From Chelatococcus sp. (GTDB lineage Bacteria > Pseudomonadota > Alphaproteobacteria > Rhizobiales > Beijerinckiaceae), in assembly GCA_003248805.1 (NCBI GenBank), contig QFQY01000014.1, positions 62,001-126,000 on the forward strand: a DNA stretch of 64,000 nucleotides, read 5' to 3'. The stretch's first letter is position 1. The number at the start of each line of letters is the position of its first letter. A model generated the notes under the pieces. That model saw only the letters and a list, made by a program, of their open reading frames with translations. It was not told where the DNA came from and did no database searches. Below are positions 44,169 to 53,136 of the stretch, piece after piece. The translations under genes were made by a program, and so were the position numbers.

Positions 44169-44831
44169 ATGCGTCGGGCTCTCGGCCTTCTGGCATTCCT
44201 GTCGCTCGTCCTGGCGGCGACCTCGCCCGCGCGGGCCGGTGTCGACGTCAGGGTCGACATTCCCGCCCAGCGCATGAAGGTCACCACCACCGACGGCGAG
44301 GTCTACAACTGGACGATCTCGTCCGGCCGCAAGGGCTTCCGGTCGCCGAACGGCGTCTATCGTCCGACGCGGCTGGAAAAGAACTGGTACTCGCGCAAAT
44401 ACGGTGGCGCGATGCCGTATTCGGTATTCTTCCGCGGCGGCTACGCGATCCATGGCACGACGGCGGTCGGTGCGCTCGGCCGGCCGGCGTCGCATGGCTG
44501 CATCAGGCTGCACCCCGCCAACGCCGCAAAGCTCTTCGCGCTGGTGAAGAAGCATGGCGCGGGGCAGACGCGGATCGCGCTGAACGGCGCCGCGCCGGAC
44601 GGGCTCTCGCAGTTCGCCAAGGCCCCCGGCAGAGCGAAGAGCTTGCAGGCGCAGGCCGGGGCCAAGCAACGGGCGGCCGTCGTCGCAGAGACGCGGGCCG
44701 GCAAGAACTGGAACGCGGCGCGCGGCCAGATTCTGCTGAGGCCGTCCCTGCCCGCCGGGGCCTATGGCTATCAGCCCTATTACCCGTCCGGCTCCCCGGT
44801 CTATCAGGGCCTAGCGCCGGGCTGGCGCTAG
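44169..44831 (+). CDS. L,D-transpeptidase (YkuD domain)
   Basis: Exported protein of 220 residues: signal peptide 1-24 (cleavage after ARAG), then a YkuD catalytic domain. The catalytic pattern H95-GTTAVG...S-H109-G-C111-IRL is complete. It should cross-link or modify peptidoglycan, or anchor proteins to it, in the periplasm. A basic linker and a Tyr/Pro-rich C-terminus (about 150-220) follow. The ATG at 44169 has GGAG eight bases upstream. Confidence 0.92.
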   Translation: MRRALGLLAFLSLVLAATSPARAGVDVRVDIPAQRMKVTTTDGEVYNWTISSGRKGFRSPNGVYRPTRLEKNWYSRKYGGAMPYSVFFRGGYAIHGTTAVGALGRPASHGCIRLHPANAAKLFALVKKHGAGQTRIALNGAAPDGLSQFAKAPGRAKSLQAQAGAKQRAAVVAETRAGKNWNAARGQILLRPSLPAGAYGYQPYYPSGSPVYQGLAPGWR

Positions 44832-44855
44832 GCGCGTCCCGTCCGGTCGCCCGCC

Positions 44856-45296
44856 TCAGTTCTGGGGCGCGCATTCCATCCGGACGCGCTGGCCCGGCTG
44901 GGGAAGGGTCTGGCAAGCCAGGGATGCCGGCAGGGCCTTGAGCGGATCCGGCGGCACGGTGCGACGCTCGCGTTTCACTTCGGCTTTCCCTTCGACGCGG
45001 AGCGAAGGCGCGGAGACCGCGAAGCGCGACGGCGGAGCCGCTGTCGCGGGAGCTGCCGTCGCAGCCGCCGGGGGCGCCGCATCGGGGCGAATCGCGACCG
45101 GCGTCGTCGACGCGGACGCCAGTTGCGGAGCTGCGGCCGGCTGCGGGGCCGGCTGCCATGGTCTCCAGCTGCCCAGCCGCGTGAACGCCTCGATGGCGGG
45201 CCTCGTCATCTCATCGGCGCTGGGGGAAGCTTGCATGCACCCGGCGAGCATGAATCCGCTCGCGCACATGACAGCGCGGCAGGAGAAATTTGCCAT
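44856..45296 (-). CDS. Putative lipoprotein, Ala/Pro-rich
   Basis: Protein of 146 residues with a lipoprotein signal peptide; the lipobox LAGC places the lipidated cysteine at 20. The mature part is low-complexity Ala/Pro (about 48-95), then a basic stretch and a C-terminal segment with two cysteines (LACQTLPQPGQRVRMECAPQN). It is convergent with the L,D-transpeptidase gene. No family is recognised. Confidence 0.65.
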   Translation of the reverse strand: MANFSCRAVMCASGFMLAGCMQASPSADEMTRPAIEAFTRLGSWRPWQPAPQPAAAPQLASASTTPVAIRPDAAPPAAATAAPATAAPPSRFAVSAPSLRVEGKAEVKRERRTVPPDPLKALPASLACQTLPQPGQRVRMECAPQN

Positions 45297-45681
45297 CGTT
45301 GTCCCAATCTGCTCTCGTCAGGAGGCTGTCAGTTCTCTCCCCATCGGGGCCGAGAGTCAATTTCGGTCTCGCGCTCCGGCTCCGGTCCGGCGCCTCGACG
45401 GCGCGCCGGAGAGAACGGGCTGCGGCCGTCCGCTCGGGCAGCCGAGCCCGAGCGTCAGGCCACGCCCGCCGGGCTGTCGCCACGAGGCCAGGCCGGGAGT
45501 CTCGAAGAGGTCGTCGATATCCCGGCTCAGGCTGTCGAAGGGTTGCCAGGGAGCACCGGCGGCCGGCATGGCGCCGTCTCCCCCTCCGTTTGCGCATGGC
45601 GGCACACTGATTTCGGTCAAAGGAGCGGCGCGGAAACCATGCCATGATCATCCGCGATACGAGGACAAGCGGAGCGGTGAC
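45297..45681. other. 385-bp region upstream of the universal stress gene
   Basis: Holds the promoters of the lipoprotein gene and, to the right, of the stress gene. I see no convincing gene. A minus-strand frame at 45357-45620 contains PWQPFDSLSRDIDDLFE, which recalls the N-terminus of Hsp20 chaperones, but no alpha-crystallin domain follows. Confidence 0.4.
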
Positions 45682-46521
45682 ATGAACGACATTCTCGTCC
45701 ACCTGGATGGCAGCGCCGAGGATGAGACGCGCCTGTCCTATGCGGAAGGGCTGGCATCGGCCTCCGATCTGCACGTCACCGGCCTCTTCACCAATCCACT
45801 GCCGCTGCCCGTCGCGCTCGGCTCCCCGGACGATGGCGGCGCCTCGGCGTTGCTGTATGCCGAGCTCGATCAGGAAGCGCGCGAGCGCGGCGCGCAGGTG
45901 AAGGCGCGCCTGGTCGAACGGCTCGATCGCATGGCCGCGACGACAGACGTCGCGGAACTCGATCTGGTTTCCATCGACATGGCGGCTGCGGTCGTCTCGG
46001 CCGCGCGCGCGAGCGACCTCTTCATCGCGACCACGCCCTATCGGACGAAGAACGACGAAGACGACTGGGACGCCCTCATCGAGGCGGTGATCTTCGGCAG
46101 CGGCCGTGGCACGCTGCTGGTGCCCCCGGGCCAGAAGCTGCGCGGCCCGTTCCGGCGCATCGTGATCGGCTGGCGCGACACGCGCGAGTCGGCGGTGGCG
46201 ATGGCGCAGGTCCTGCCGTTTCTCTCGGCGACGACGCAGGTCGACATCGTGCTGGTGGATGCCGATCTGGACGACGGGGCCGCGCCCGCGGCCGGGATCG
46301 CCCGCCATCTCGCCCGGCACGGCGCGACGACGCAGGTCAAGCTCGTCAAGAGCGGCCCCGGCACCGTGGCCGATGCGCTGCTGGAGCAGGCGGCGCGCTC
46401 GTCCGCCGATTTGCTGGTGCTGGGCGCCTACGGCCATAGCCGCCTGCGCGAGTGGATCCTGGGCGGCACGACGCGCGATATTCTCGCGACGGCGACCTTG
46501 CCGGTGCTGACGGCGCATTGA
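45682..46521 (+). CDS. Universal stress protein (tandem UspA domains)
   Basis: Protein of 279 residues with two UspA-like halves. The C-terminal half holds the nucleotide-binding pattern G-x2-G-x9-G-T as GAYGHSRLREWILGGTTRDIL; the N-terminal half starts MNDILVHLDGS and lacks it. Such tandem proteins act in stress and starvation responses. GGAG sits seven bases before ATG 45682. It is convergent with the kinase-fusion gene, which is also of a stress-linked type. Confidence 0.9.
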   Translation: MNDILVHLDGSAEDETRLSYAEGLASASDLHVTGLFTNPLPLPVALGSPDDGGASALLYAELDQEARERGAQVKARLVERLDRMAATTDVAELDLVSIDMAAAVVSAARASDLFIATTPYRTKNDEDDWDALIEAVIFGSGRGTLLVPPGQKLRGPFRRIVIGWRDTRESAVAMAQVLPFLSATTQVDIVLVDADLDDGAAPAAGIARHLARHGATTQVKLVKSGPGTVADALLEQAARSSADLLVLGAYGHSRLREWILGGTTRDILATATLPVLTAH

Positions 46522-46554
46522 CGCCACGGTCGCAAGGCGGCTTCGCGGCGACGG

Positions 46555-48087
46555 TCATCCCTGCCGCGAGGCGAGCTGCGCGGCCGCGAGCGCGAGGATG
46601 GCCTCGGCGGTTTCCGCTGCGGGCCGTGCCGCCGGCAGGCGGGTCCAGGCGATGGCGCCCGTGGTTCCGCGCAGTTGCCGCTCGAGAACCTCCGAGGTCG
46701 CGTCGGAAGGGCCGCCCCTGCGGTCGCGGACGCGCGCGCGCAGGATGTCGGGATCGACGTCCAGCCAGATGCCCGTGAAAGGCCTGCCGGTCGCGCGGGC
46801 CGCCTCTTCGATCGCGGCACGCCTGTCTGCCTCGTCGAAGACCGCGTCGACCACGACGCTGCCGCCGGCGGCGAGCAGCTCGCCGGCTTGGCTAGCGAGA
46901 GTCCGATAGACTTCGTTCGAAACCGCCGGCCGGTAGGCCTCCGGGCCGAGCCGCGTTTCGGCCGCCGCGCCGAACATCCGCTTGCGGATACGGTCGCTCT
47001 CGATCACCCGCGCGCCCGGGGCGGTGCCCAGTGACGGGGCCGCCAGCTCGGCGACGGTGCTCTTGCCCGAGCCGCTCAGGCCCCCGATGGCGACGAGTCC
47101 GGGCGGCACGGGGCGCAGCAGCGCCTCGGCGAGCGCGAAATAGGAGCGCGCCTCGGTGGCGGTTTCGCTGCTCCCGTCGACCGCCTGACCGGCGAGCACA
47201 TGCGCCCGGACCGCCGCGCGCAGCGCCATGAAGAAGGGCAGCAGCGCGAAGCCGCTCTCGTCGCCGGTCTCGTCGAGATAACGGTTCATCACGAGATTGG
47301 CGAAGCCGGGCAGGTTCCGGTGCCAGAGATCCATCAGCAGGAAGGCGAGGTCGTAGAGCGTGTCGATGGTCGCCAGCGCGTCGTCGAACTCGATGCAGTC
47401 GAACAGAGTGGGCTCGTCGCCGATCAGGCAGATGTTGCGCAGGTGCAGGTCGCCATGGCAGCGGCGGACATGGCCGGCGGCGGCGCGGGCGTCGAGCAGA
47501 GGGGCGTGCCGCGCCAGCGCCTCCCGGAAGGCGCGGTTCAGCCGTGCGGTCTCGTCGGGACGCATGGTCGCGCAGCGGGCGAAGGCCGCCTCGTTGATCG
47601 CGAGCACATGGGCGATGGTCTCGCTGCCGCCTCGCCCGGTGATTTCCGCGTCGTGATGAAAGCGTGCGATCCTCCGCGCGAGCCGGGTCATCATCGCGGG
47701 GGTCAGCTCGCCCGCGACAGCCATCCGGTCGAAAAGACGGCTCTGGTCGAAGCGCGCCATCTCCACGACGGCATCGACGAGTGTCCCTTCGCCGTCGAAG
47801 GCGAGCCCGCCATCGCGCTCGCGGGTGATCCGGCGCAAGCCGAGATAGAGATCAGGCGCCGTCCTGCGGTTCAATGCGAGCTCGTTTTCGCAGGCGGCGA
47901 GACGCTGCTCGACGGACGAAAAATCGACATAGGGCAGCGTCACCGCCCGCTTCAGCTTGAAGACGCGATCGCCGGCGAGGAAGACGAGCGAGATATGGGT
48001 CTCGATCAGCTCCACCGGTTCGGTGCGCCCGGCGACCGGAAGGCTCTTCAGGAAGGCGATCGTCCGCGACTGGTCCTGCCGGTCCAT
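46555..48087 (-). CDS. Two-domain kinase-like protein: APH-type phosphotransferase + P-loop (AAA) kinase
   Basis: Protein of 510 residues. The N-terminal aminoglycoside-phosphotransferase-like domain has a kinase motif in RRCHGDLHLRNI and a DCIEFDDAL metal motif. The C-terminal P-loop domain has Walker A GGLSGSGKST and resembles small-molecule or zeta-toxin-type kinases. The fusion is widespread in proteobacteria but its substrate is unknown. ATG 48087 follows GGGAGGATGG. It neighbours a universal stress gene, convergently. Confidence 0.87.
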   Translation of the reverse strand: MDRQDQSRTIAFLKSLPVAGRTEPVELIETHISLVFLAGDRVFKLKRAVTLPYVDFSSVEQRLAACENELALNRRTAPDLYLGLRRITRERDGGLAFDGEGTLVDAVVEMARFDQSRLFDRMAVAGELTPAMMTRLARRIARFHHDAEITGRGGSETIAHVLAINEAAFARCATMRPDETARLNRAFREALARHAPLLDARAAAGHVRRCHGDLHLRNICLIGDEPTLFDCIEFDDALATIDTLYDLAFLLMDLWHRNLPGFANLVMNRYLDETGDESGFALLPFFMALRAAVRAHVLAGQAVDGSSETATEARSYFALAEALLRPVPPGLVAIGGLSGSGKSTVAELAAPSLGTAPGARVIESDRIRKRMFGAAAETRLGPEAYRPAVSNEVYRTLASQAGELLAAGGSVVVDAVFDEADRRAAIEEAARATGRPFTGIWLDVDPDILRARVRDRRGGPSDATSEVLERQLRGTTGAIAWTRLPAARPAAETAEAILALAAAQLASRQG

Positions 48088-48224
48088 CCATCCTCCCACG
48101 CGCCCCGACCCGTGCTTGAGGGGGTGCCGATGTCAGGGCGCATTATGCGGGGCGCCCGCCGGTCCCGGTTTGATGTCGCTCAAACCTGCCGGAGGCACCG
48201 GGGCGCTTCGGCGCAGGATGGTGC

Positions 48225-48247
48225 TTGACTTGTATCGAATTTGTATC
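48225..48247 (+). promoter_or_regulatory. Promoter/operator candidate of the GntR-led operon
   Basis: TTGACT (48225-48230) resembles a -35 box and runs into a direct repeat TTGTATC-GAAT-TTGTATC (48230-48236 and 48241-48247), spaced 11 bp. It lies just upstream of the GntR gene and may be its autoregulatory site. No well-spaced -10 box is evident. Confidence 0.35.
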
Positions 48248-48279
48248 TTTCATCGCTGCCGGTCACCGAGGGTCACCGT

Positions 48280-48999
48280 TTGGTCCGCTATCAGGAAATC
48301 GCCCATAGCCTCGCCAGCGGCCTCGCGGCCGGCGGCGGTCATTCCCGGGCGATTCCCTCGGAAAACGAGCTCTGCCAGCGCTACGGCGCCAGCCGCACCA
48401 CGATCCGCGCGGCGCTGAAGCAGCTTCAGGACCAGGGCCTGATCGAGCGCCGGCAGGGGCTCGGCACCTTCTACCGGCCGCGGCACATCGCCAAGAATCT
48501 CGGCAGCATCGTCGACTTCCACACCGAGGCCCGCCTGGCCGGGCGCGTGCCGGCGACGCGGGTGATCTCGCTCGACATGCGGGAGGCCCAGCCCGAGGAG
48601 TTCGCGCTGTTCGGGCAGGCCATCGCCGCCGGAGGCATCGTCGATCTGCTGCGCCTGCGCAGCCTCGACGACCAGCCCGCCGTGCTGCAGCGCTCGCGTC
48701 TCGGCAGGGCCGTGCTCGGCCCGGCGCTGCCCGGCGATCTCGCCAACACCTCGCTCTACCGCTATCTCGCCGAGCGTCGCGACATCCGGGTCGTGACGGT
48801 CGAGGAGACGCTGGAGCCGCTCGGCATCGGCCCCGGCGACGCCGTCCATCTCGGGCTTCGGCCGGGAGTGGCCGTCTTCCGCTCGCAGCGCATCGCGCGC
48901 GATGCCGAGGGCACGGTGGTCGAGGTCAGCGACAACCTGATCCGGGGCGACATCTATCGCTTCACCATCCACCGCCGGGTCGCAGAGGACTTGCCGTGA
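48280..48999 (+). CDS. GntR/HutC-family transcriptional regulator of the following operon
   Basis: Regulator of 239 residues with an N-terminal winged helix (SENELCQRYGASRTTIRAALKQLQDQGLIERRQGLGTFY) and a C-terminal UTRA ligand domain (about 85-235). Start: TTG at 48280 with GAGGG seven bases upstream is preferred; TTG at 48241 is an alternative. Its stop overlaps the start of the FGGY kinase gene (GTGA), so it is the first gene of the operon and probably senses the imported compound or an intermediate. Confidence 0.88.
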   Translation: MVRYQEIAHSLASGLAAGGGHSRAIPSENELCQRYGASRTTIRAALKQLQDQGLIERRQGLGTFYRPRHIAKNLGSIVDFHTEARLAGRVPATRVISLDMREAQPEEFALFGQAIAAGGIVDLLRLRSLDDQPAVLQRSRLGRAVLGPALPGDLANTSLYRYLAERRDIRVVTVEETLEPLGIGPGDAVHLGLRPGVAVFRSQRIARDAEGTVVEVSDNLIRGDIYRFTIHRRVAEDLP

Positions 49000-50531
49000 G
49001 CGTCGTTCTGGCCTGCGATCTCGGTGGCACCAGCTTCCGTGCCGCGCTCGTCGACGCGCGCGGCGTCACGCTCGCCGAGGCGGTCGTGCCGGGTCCGACG
49101 CCGATCGACCGCATGGGCTGGTCGGAGGTCGACGCCACGGCCTGGTGGCGCATTCTCGTCGAGGCCGCCGGCACGCTGGCCCGGACCGCGCCTGATCTCT
49201 TCGGCCAGGTCGAGGGCATCGCGATCTGCGGGGTCACGCGCACGCAGGTCTTCGTCGGCCGCGACGGGCGCCAGCTTCGCCCCGCCATGACATGGAAGGA
49301 CACGCGCTCGGAGGCCGCCGCCGCCCGGTTGCGGGAGCGCCTGGGCAGCCATCCGGAAGCCGAGCGGATCAACGCATTCCATCCGCTCGCGCGCCTCGCC
49401 TGGCTCGCGGAGCAGGAGGAGGCGACCTTCCGCAGCCTTGCCTGCGTGCTGGAGCCGAAAGACTGGCTGAATTTCCGGCTGACCGGCCGCAGCGCCGGCG
49501 ATGCCGTCTCGATGGCGCGGCTGATCGCCTGCACGGAAAGCGCAGGCGATGTCCATCCGCTGGCCGCCATCGGGCTATCGGCCTCGGTGCTGCCGCCGGT
49601 GCTGGACGCGCAGGAAGCCGTCGGCCCGGTGCAGGACGGTCTGCCGGCGCCGCTCGACAGGCTCGCCGGCGTGCCGGTGTTCTGCTGCTCCAGCGATACC
49701 TGGGTCGCGGTGGCGGGGCTGGGCGCGCTGCGGGCCGGCCACGCCTACAACATCTCCGGCACCACCGAGGTCCTGGGCGTCGTCGGCGACACGCCGGCGC
49801 AGGCCGAAGGGCTGCTGACGGTCGACTGGCGCGGGGTGTGGCAGCTCGGCGGGCCGAGCCAGAACGGCGCCGACACCGTGGCCTGGCTGCTCGCGCTGAT
49901 CGGGCGGTCGGACGATCCGGCAGGCGTCGGCGCCACCATGGAAGCGCTGCTCGGTGGCCGCCGCCATCCCCAGCCGCTGATCTTCCTGCCTTATCTCCAG
50001 GGCGAGCGCGTGCCCTACTGGAATCCGGCCTTGCGCGGGGCTTTCGTCGGCCTCAATCGCAGCCATGGCGCGACCGATCTCGCCTATGCCGTGCTGGAGG
50101 GCGTCGCCTTCCTCAACCGCATCGTGCTGGAGCGGGCGGAGGCCGCGCTGGGCGGTCCGGCGATGGAGATCCGCTTCGGCGGCGGGGCTGCCGCGAACCC
50201 GGTCTGGAGCCAGATCAAGGCCGATATCTGCGGCCGGCCGGTCGTGGTCGGTGCCGCCAGGGAGCCCGGAATCCTCGGCGCGGCGATCGTCGCCTGGACG
50301 GGGCTCAGCCGTTTCGCTTCGCTCGCCGAGGCGCAGGAGCGGCTGGTCAGCGTCGCCCGGCGGTTCGAGCCGCGGCCAGGTCCCCGTGCCGCCTATGACG
50401 CCCTCTTCCCGCTGTATCGCCGCGCTGAGGCCGCGCTCGCGCCGGTTTCGGCCGAGCTCGCCGCGCTCTCGCGCAGCTCGGGCGCGCTGCCCGGCATCCA
50501 TGCTTCCCCTCTCGCATCATCGAAGGACTGA
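48996..50531 (+). CDS. FGGY-family carbohydrate kinase
   Basis: Sugar kinase of 511 residues. The ASKHA fold begins LACDLGGTSFRAALVD, with the ATP/sugar segment YNISGTTEVLG and a C-terminal RFGGGAAANPVWSQIKADICGRPV. It would phosphorylate a ketose, pentulose or polyol delivered by the ABC importer of the same operon. The neighbourhood, with a nucleoside hydrolase, suggests a C5 sugar, but the substrate is not established. Confidence 0.9.
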   Translation: MSVVLACDLGGTSFRAALVDARGVTLAEAVVPGPTPIDRMGWSEVDATAWWRILVEAAGTLARTAPDLFGQVEGIAICGVTRTQVFVGRDGRQLRPAMTWKDTRSEAAAARLRERLGSHPEAERINAFHPLARLAWLAEQEEATFRSLACVLEPKDWLNFRLTGRSAGDAVSMARLIACTESAGDVHPLAAIGLSASVLPPVLDAQEAVGPVQDGLPAPLDRLAGVPVFCCSSDTWVAVAGLGALRAGHAYNISGTTEVLGVVGDTPAQAEGLLTVDWRGVWQLGGPSQNGADTVAWLLALIGRSDDPAGVGATMEALLGGRRHPQPLIFLPYLQGERVPYWNPALRGAFVGLNRSHGATDLAYAVLEGVAFLNRIVLERAEAALGGPAMEIRFGGGAAANPVWSQIKADICGRPVVVGAAREPGILGAAIVAWTGLSRFASLAEAQERLVSVARRFEPRPGPRAAYDALFPLYRRAEAALAPVSAELAALSRSSGALPGIHASPLASSKD

Positions 50532-50537
50532 TCCGTC

Positions 50538-51350
50538 ATGAAGACCCTCGTGCAGGCCGAGTACGGCCGGGACCACCTGCTGGTCGGCTGCGTGCACACG
50601 CTCGCCTTGCCCGGATCGCCGCTCTACGACCGCAGCGGCGGCATGCGCAAAGTCATCAGGCAGGCGCAGGAGGAGGCGAAGATCCTCGAGGAGGCCGGCT
50701 TCCACGCGCTGCTCTACACCAATGAATCGGACATGCCCTACGAGGCGAAGATGCCGATCGAGGCCGTCGCCGCGATGACCGAGGTGATCGCCGAATGCCA
50801 GGCGCGCACCAGCCTGCCGCATGGCGTCAACATGCTGATCGACCCGCCGGCCTCGATCGCCGTGGCGCATGCCACGGGCGGGCGCTTCGTACGCGCCTTC
50901 CTGACCGGGCTGCTCGCGGGCGATATCGGCATGATGGCGCCGGACGGGGCGCGTGCGCTGCGTCTGCGCGCCAATCTCGGCGCCGAGAACATCAGGATCA
51001 TCTGCAACGTCACCCCCGGCTTCTCGATCAATCTCGACAACCGGCCGGTCGAGCAGCTCGCCTCGGGCGCGGTCTTCATCGGGCTCGCCGACGTCGTCTG
51101 CGTTGGTGGCCCGGCGGCGGGCAAGGAGGCCGATATCGGCGTGATCGAGCGCGTCGCGAAGCATGTCTCCGATACGCCCGTCGCGGTCGGCACCGGCGTC
51201 GCGGAAGAGAACATCGCCCGGCTGGCGGAGGTCGCCGACATCTTCATCGTCGGCACCTCGATCAAGAAGGACCGGCAGACGCTGAACCCGGTCGAGCCGA
51301 GCCGCGCCCAGGCGCTGGTGCGCGCCTACGAGACGCGCAAGGCGGCCTGA
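50538..51350 (+). CDS. BtpA/SgcQ-family protein (TIM-barrel)
   Basis: Protein of 270 residues of the BtpA family: LLVGCVHTLALPGSP near the start, HGVNMLIDPPASIAVAHATGG, FLTGLLAGDIGMMAP and a C-terminal VGTGVAEENIARLAEVADIFIVGTSIKKD barrel phosphate-site pattern. The family is named after a photosystem I biogenesis factor but bacterial members sit in sugar operons (SgcQ) and are likely enzymes. In this operon it may act as an aldolase or epimerase on a phosphorylated sugar, which is inference. Confidence 0.88.
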   Translation: MKTLVQAEYGRDHLLVGCVHTLALPGSPLYDRSGGMRKVIRQAQEEAKILEEAGFHALLYTNESDMPYEAKMPIEAVAAMTEVIAECQARTSLPHGVNMLIDPPASIAVAHATGGRFVRAFLTGLLAGDIGMMAPDGARALRLRANLGAENIRIICNVTPGFSINLDNRPVEQLASGAVFIGLADVVCVGGPAAGKEADIGVIERVAKHVSDTPVAVGTGVAEENIARLAEVADIFIVGTSIKKDRQTLNPVEPSRAQALVRAYETRKAA

Positions 51351-51354
51351 TCCG

Positions 51355-52143
51355 ATGTCGGCAGCCGAAGCACCCGTCACCCTCATTACCGGCGCCTCGG
51401 GCGGTATCTGCGGTGCGCTCGCCGTCATGCTCGCCGGGGCGGGGCACAGGCTCGTCCTCTCGGCGCTCGATATGGCCGGGCTCGATGCTGTCGCGGCGGA
51501 GGTCGCCTCGGTCGGCGGCGAGGCGGTCACGATCGCCGGCGACGTGCGCGAGCGCGCGCTCGCCGAGGCGTTGATCGAACTCGCCGAGACGCGCTTCGGC
51601 CGGCTCGACCATCTCGTCACGGGTGCCGGCGCGTCGCGCCCGGTGCCGCTCGTCGAGATGGAGGACGATGAGTGGGACAAGCTCGTCGACATCAACCTCT
51701 CGGCCGTGTTCCGCATCTCGAAGGCGGCGGCCCGGCGGATGATCGCGCAGGGGGAGGGGGGTGCCATCGTCCACATCTCCTCCATCGCCCACAGCAATGG
51801 CGGGGCGAACCTCGCCTATGGCTCGGCCAAGGGCGGCGTCGCGACGCTGACTTACGGCATGGCCCAGCAATTGGGGCGACATGGCATCCGCGTGAATGCT
51901 GTTGCGCCCGGCATCATCGATACGCCAATGGTGAGGACCGGATTCGCGCAGCAGTTCAACGCCCTCGTCGAGGGCGCGGCGGTGCGCACCCCCCTCGGCC
52001 GGCTCGGGAGACCAGAGGATGTCGCCAGCGTGATCGCCTTCCTGCTTTCGCCGGGCGCGGCCTTCGTCACCGGCGCACTGATTCCGATCACCGGAGGCAT
52101 CGAAATCCTGTCCCCGATCTCGACCATCGCGAAAGGGGCGTGA
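51355..52143 (+). CDS. SDR-family oxidoreductase
   Basis: Classical short-chain dehydrogenase of 262 residues. The cofactor motif TGASGGIC (usually TGxxxGIG) is at 12-19; the catalytic serine is at 142/143 (HISSIAH), with Y155 and K159 in YGSAK. The NAG motif is changed to GAG (VTGAGAS). It probably oxidises or reduces a sugar or polyol in the operon, before or after the kinase. It starts five bases after the BtpA gene. Confidence 0.9.
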   Translation: MSAAEAPVTLITGASGGICGALAVMLAGAGHRLVLSALDMAGLDAVAAEVASVGGEAVTIAGDVRERALAEALIELAETRFGRLDHLVTGAGASRPVPLVEMEDDEWDKLVDINLSAVFRISKAAARRMIAQGEGGAIVHISSIAHSNGGANLAYGSAKGGVATLTYGMAQQLGRHGIRVNAVAPGIIDTPMVRTGFAQQFNALVEGAAVRTPLGRLGRPEDVASVIAFLLSPGAAFVTGALIPITGGIEILSPISTIAKGA

Positions 52144-52147
52144 GGCG

Positions 52148-53104
52148 ATGGGCCGGATCGACAGCCGTGAACTGATCGGGCGCTACGGCACGGCCATCGC
52201 CGGCCTGCTGCTGATCGCCTTCTTCCTTCTGTTCGCGCCGAACTTCGCCAGCGCCACGAACATCGTCAACGTGCTCAAGGATACGAGCTTCCTCGCCATC
52301 CTGGCGATCGGTTTCACGCTGGCCTTCACCGTCTCGGAGCTCGATCTCTCCGTCGCCGAGATCGCGAGCCTCGCGGCGGTGGTCTGCGGCTGGCTGGTGC
52401 AGCTGCAGTACCCGCCGTTCGTCGCGGTCGCGGCGGCGCTCGCCGTGGGTATCGTGCTCGGCTCGCTCAACGGCTACGGCGTCACGGTCCTGCGCATTCC
52501 CTCGCTGATCATGACGCTGGGCACCGCGGCCATCGCCAAGGGCCTCGCCTTCATGATCACGCAGGGCGTCGCCTTCGTCGGCCGCTGGCCCGTCGGCTTC
52601 ACGGGGCTGGCGCGGGGCTACAGCTTCGGCATTCCCAATCTGGTGCTCTGGATGGCCGCCGTCACCGTCTTCGCCTACGGGCTCGTCAAATGGACGCGGA
52701 CCGGCGCGCATATGGTCGCGACCGGCGAGGCGGACGAGGCGGCGCGGCTCGCCGGCATCGCCACGGCGCGGATGAAGCGCATCGGCCTGCTGCTGGCCGG
52801 CGTGATGTCGGCGATCATGGCCGTGCTGCTCGCCGCCAACCTGTCCTCCGCCGCGCCGAACATGGCGGGCGACTACCTGCTCTACGCCATCGCCGCGGTG
52901 CTGCTCGGCATGACGATGTTCGACCCCGGCAAGCCGAACATCCCCGGCACGGTGTTCGCCGCGCTGGTGCTGAAGGTGCTGGGCAACGGCTTGGTGCTGC
53001 TCGGCGCGGCCTATTACGTTCAGGACATCGTTCTCGGCGTCATCATCATCGGCTCCGTGGCCTTCTCGGCCAGTGCGATGAAGAAGGCGGCCTTCAAGGT
53101 CTGA
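52148..53104 (+). CDS. Ribose-type ABC importer permease
   Basis: Membrane permease of 318 residues of the RbsC/XylH/BPD_transp_2 type, with about 8-10 hydrophobic segments. The motif GxSELDLSVAEIASLAAV corresponds to the conserved region of sugar permeases, and EADEAARLAGIAT is the ATPase-docking loop. It partners with the binding protein and ATPase encoded downstream. Confidence 0.92.
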   Translation: MGRIDSRELIGRYGTAIAGLLLIAFFLLFAPNFASATNIVNVLKDTSFLAILAIGFTLAFTVSELDLSVAEIASLAAVVCGWLVQLQYPPFVAVAAALAVGIVLGSLNGYGVTVLRIPSLIMTLGTAAIAKGLAFMITQGVAFVGRWPVGFTGLARGYSFGIPNLVLWMAAVTVFAYGLVKWTRTGAHMVATGEADEAARLAGIATARMKRIGLLLAGVMSAIMAVLLAANLSSAAPNMAGDYLLYAIAAVLLGMTMFDPGKPNIPGTVFAALVLKVLGNGLVLLGAAYYVQDIVLGVIIIGSVAFSASAMKKAAFKV

Positions 53105-53136
53105 GTTCTCAATCAAGAAACGAGGGGATGCGTCAC

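Noticed and set aside
45357..45620. Minus-strand 87-codon frame with an Hsp20-like N-terminus
   Set aside because: The likeness is limited to one short amphipathic phrase, the start would be TTG with no clear site, and no crystallin domain follows.
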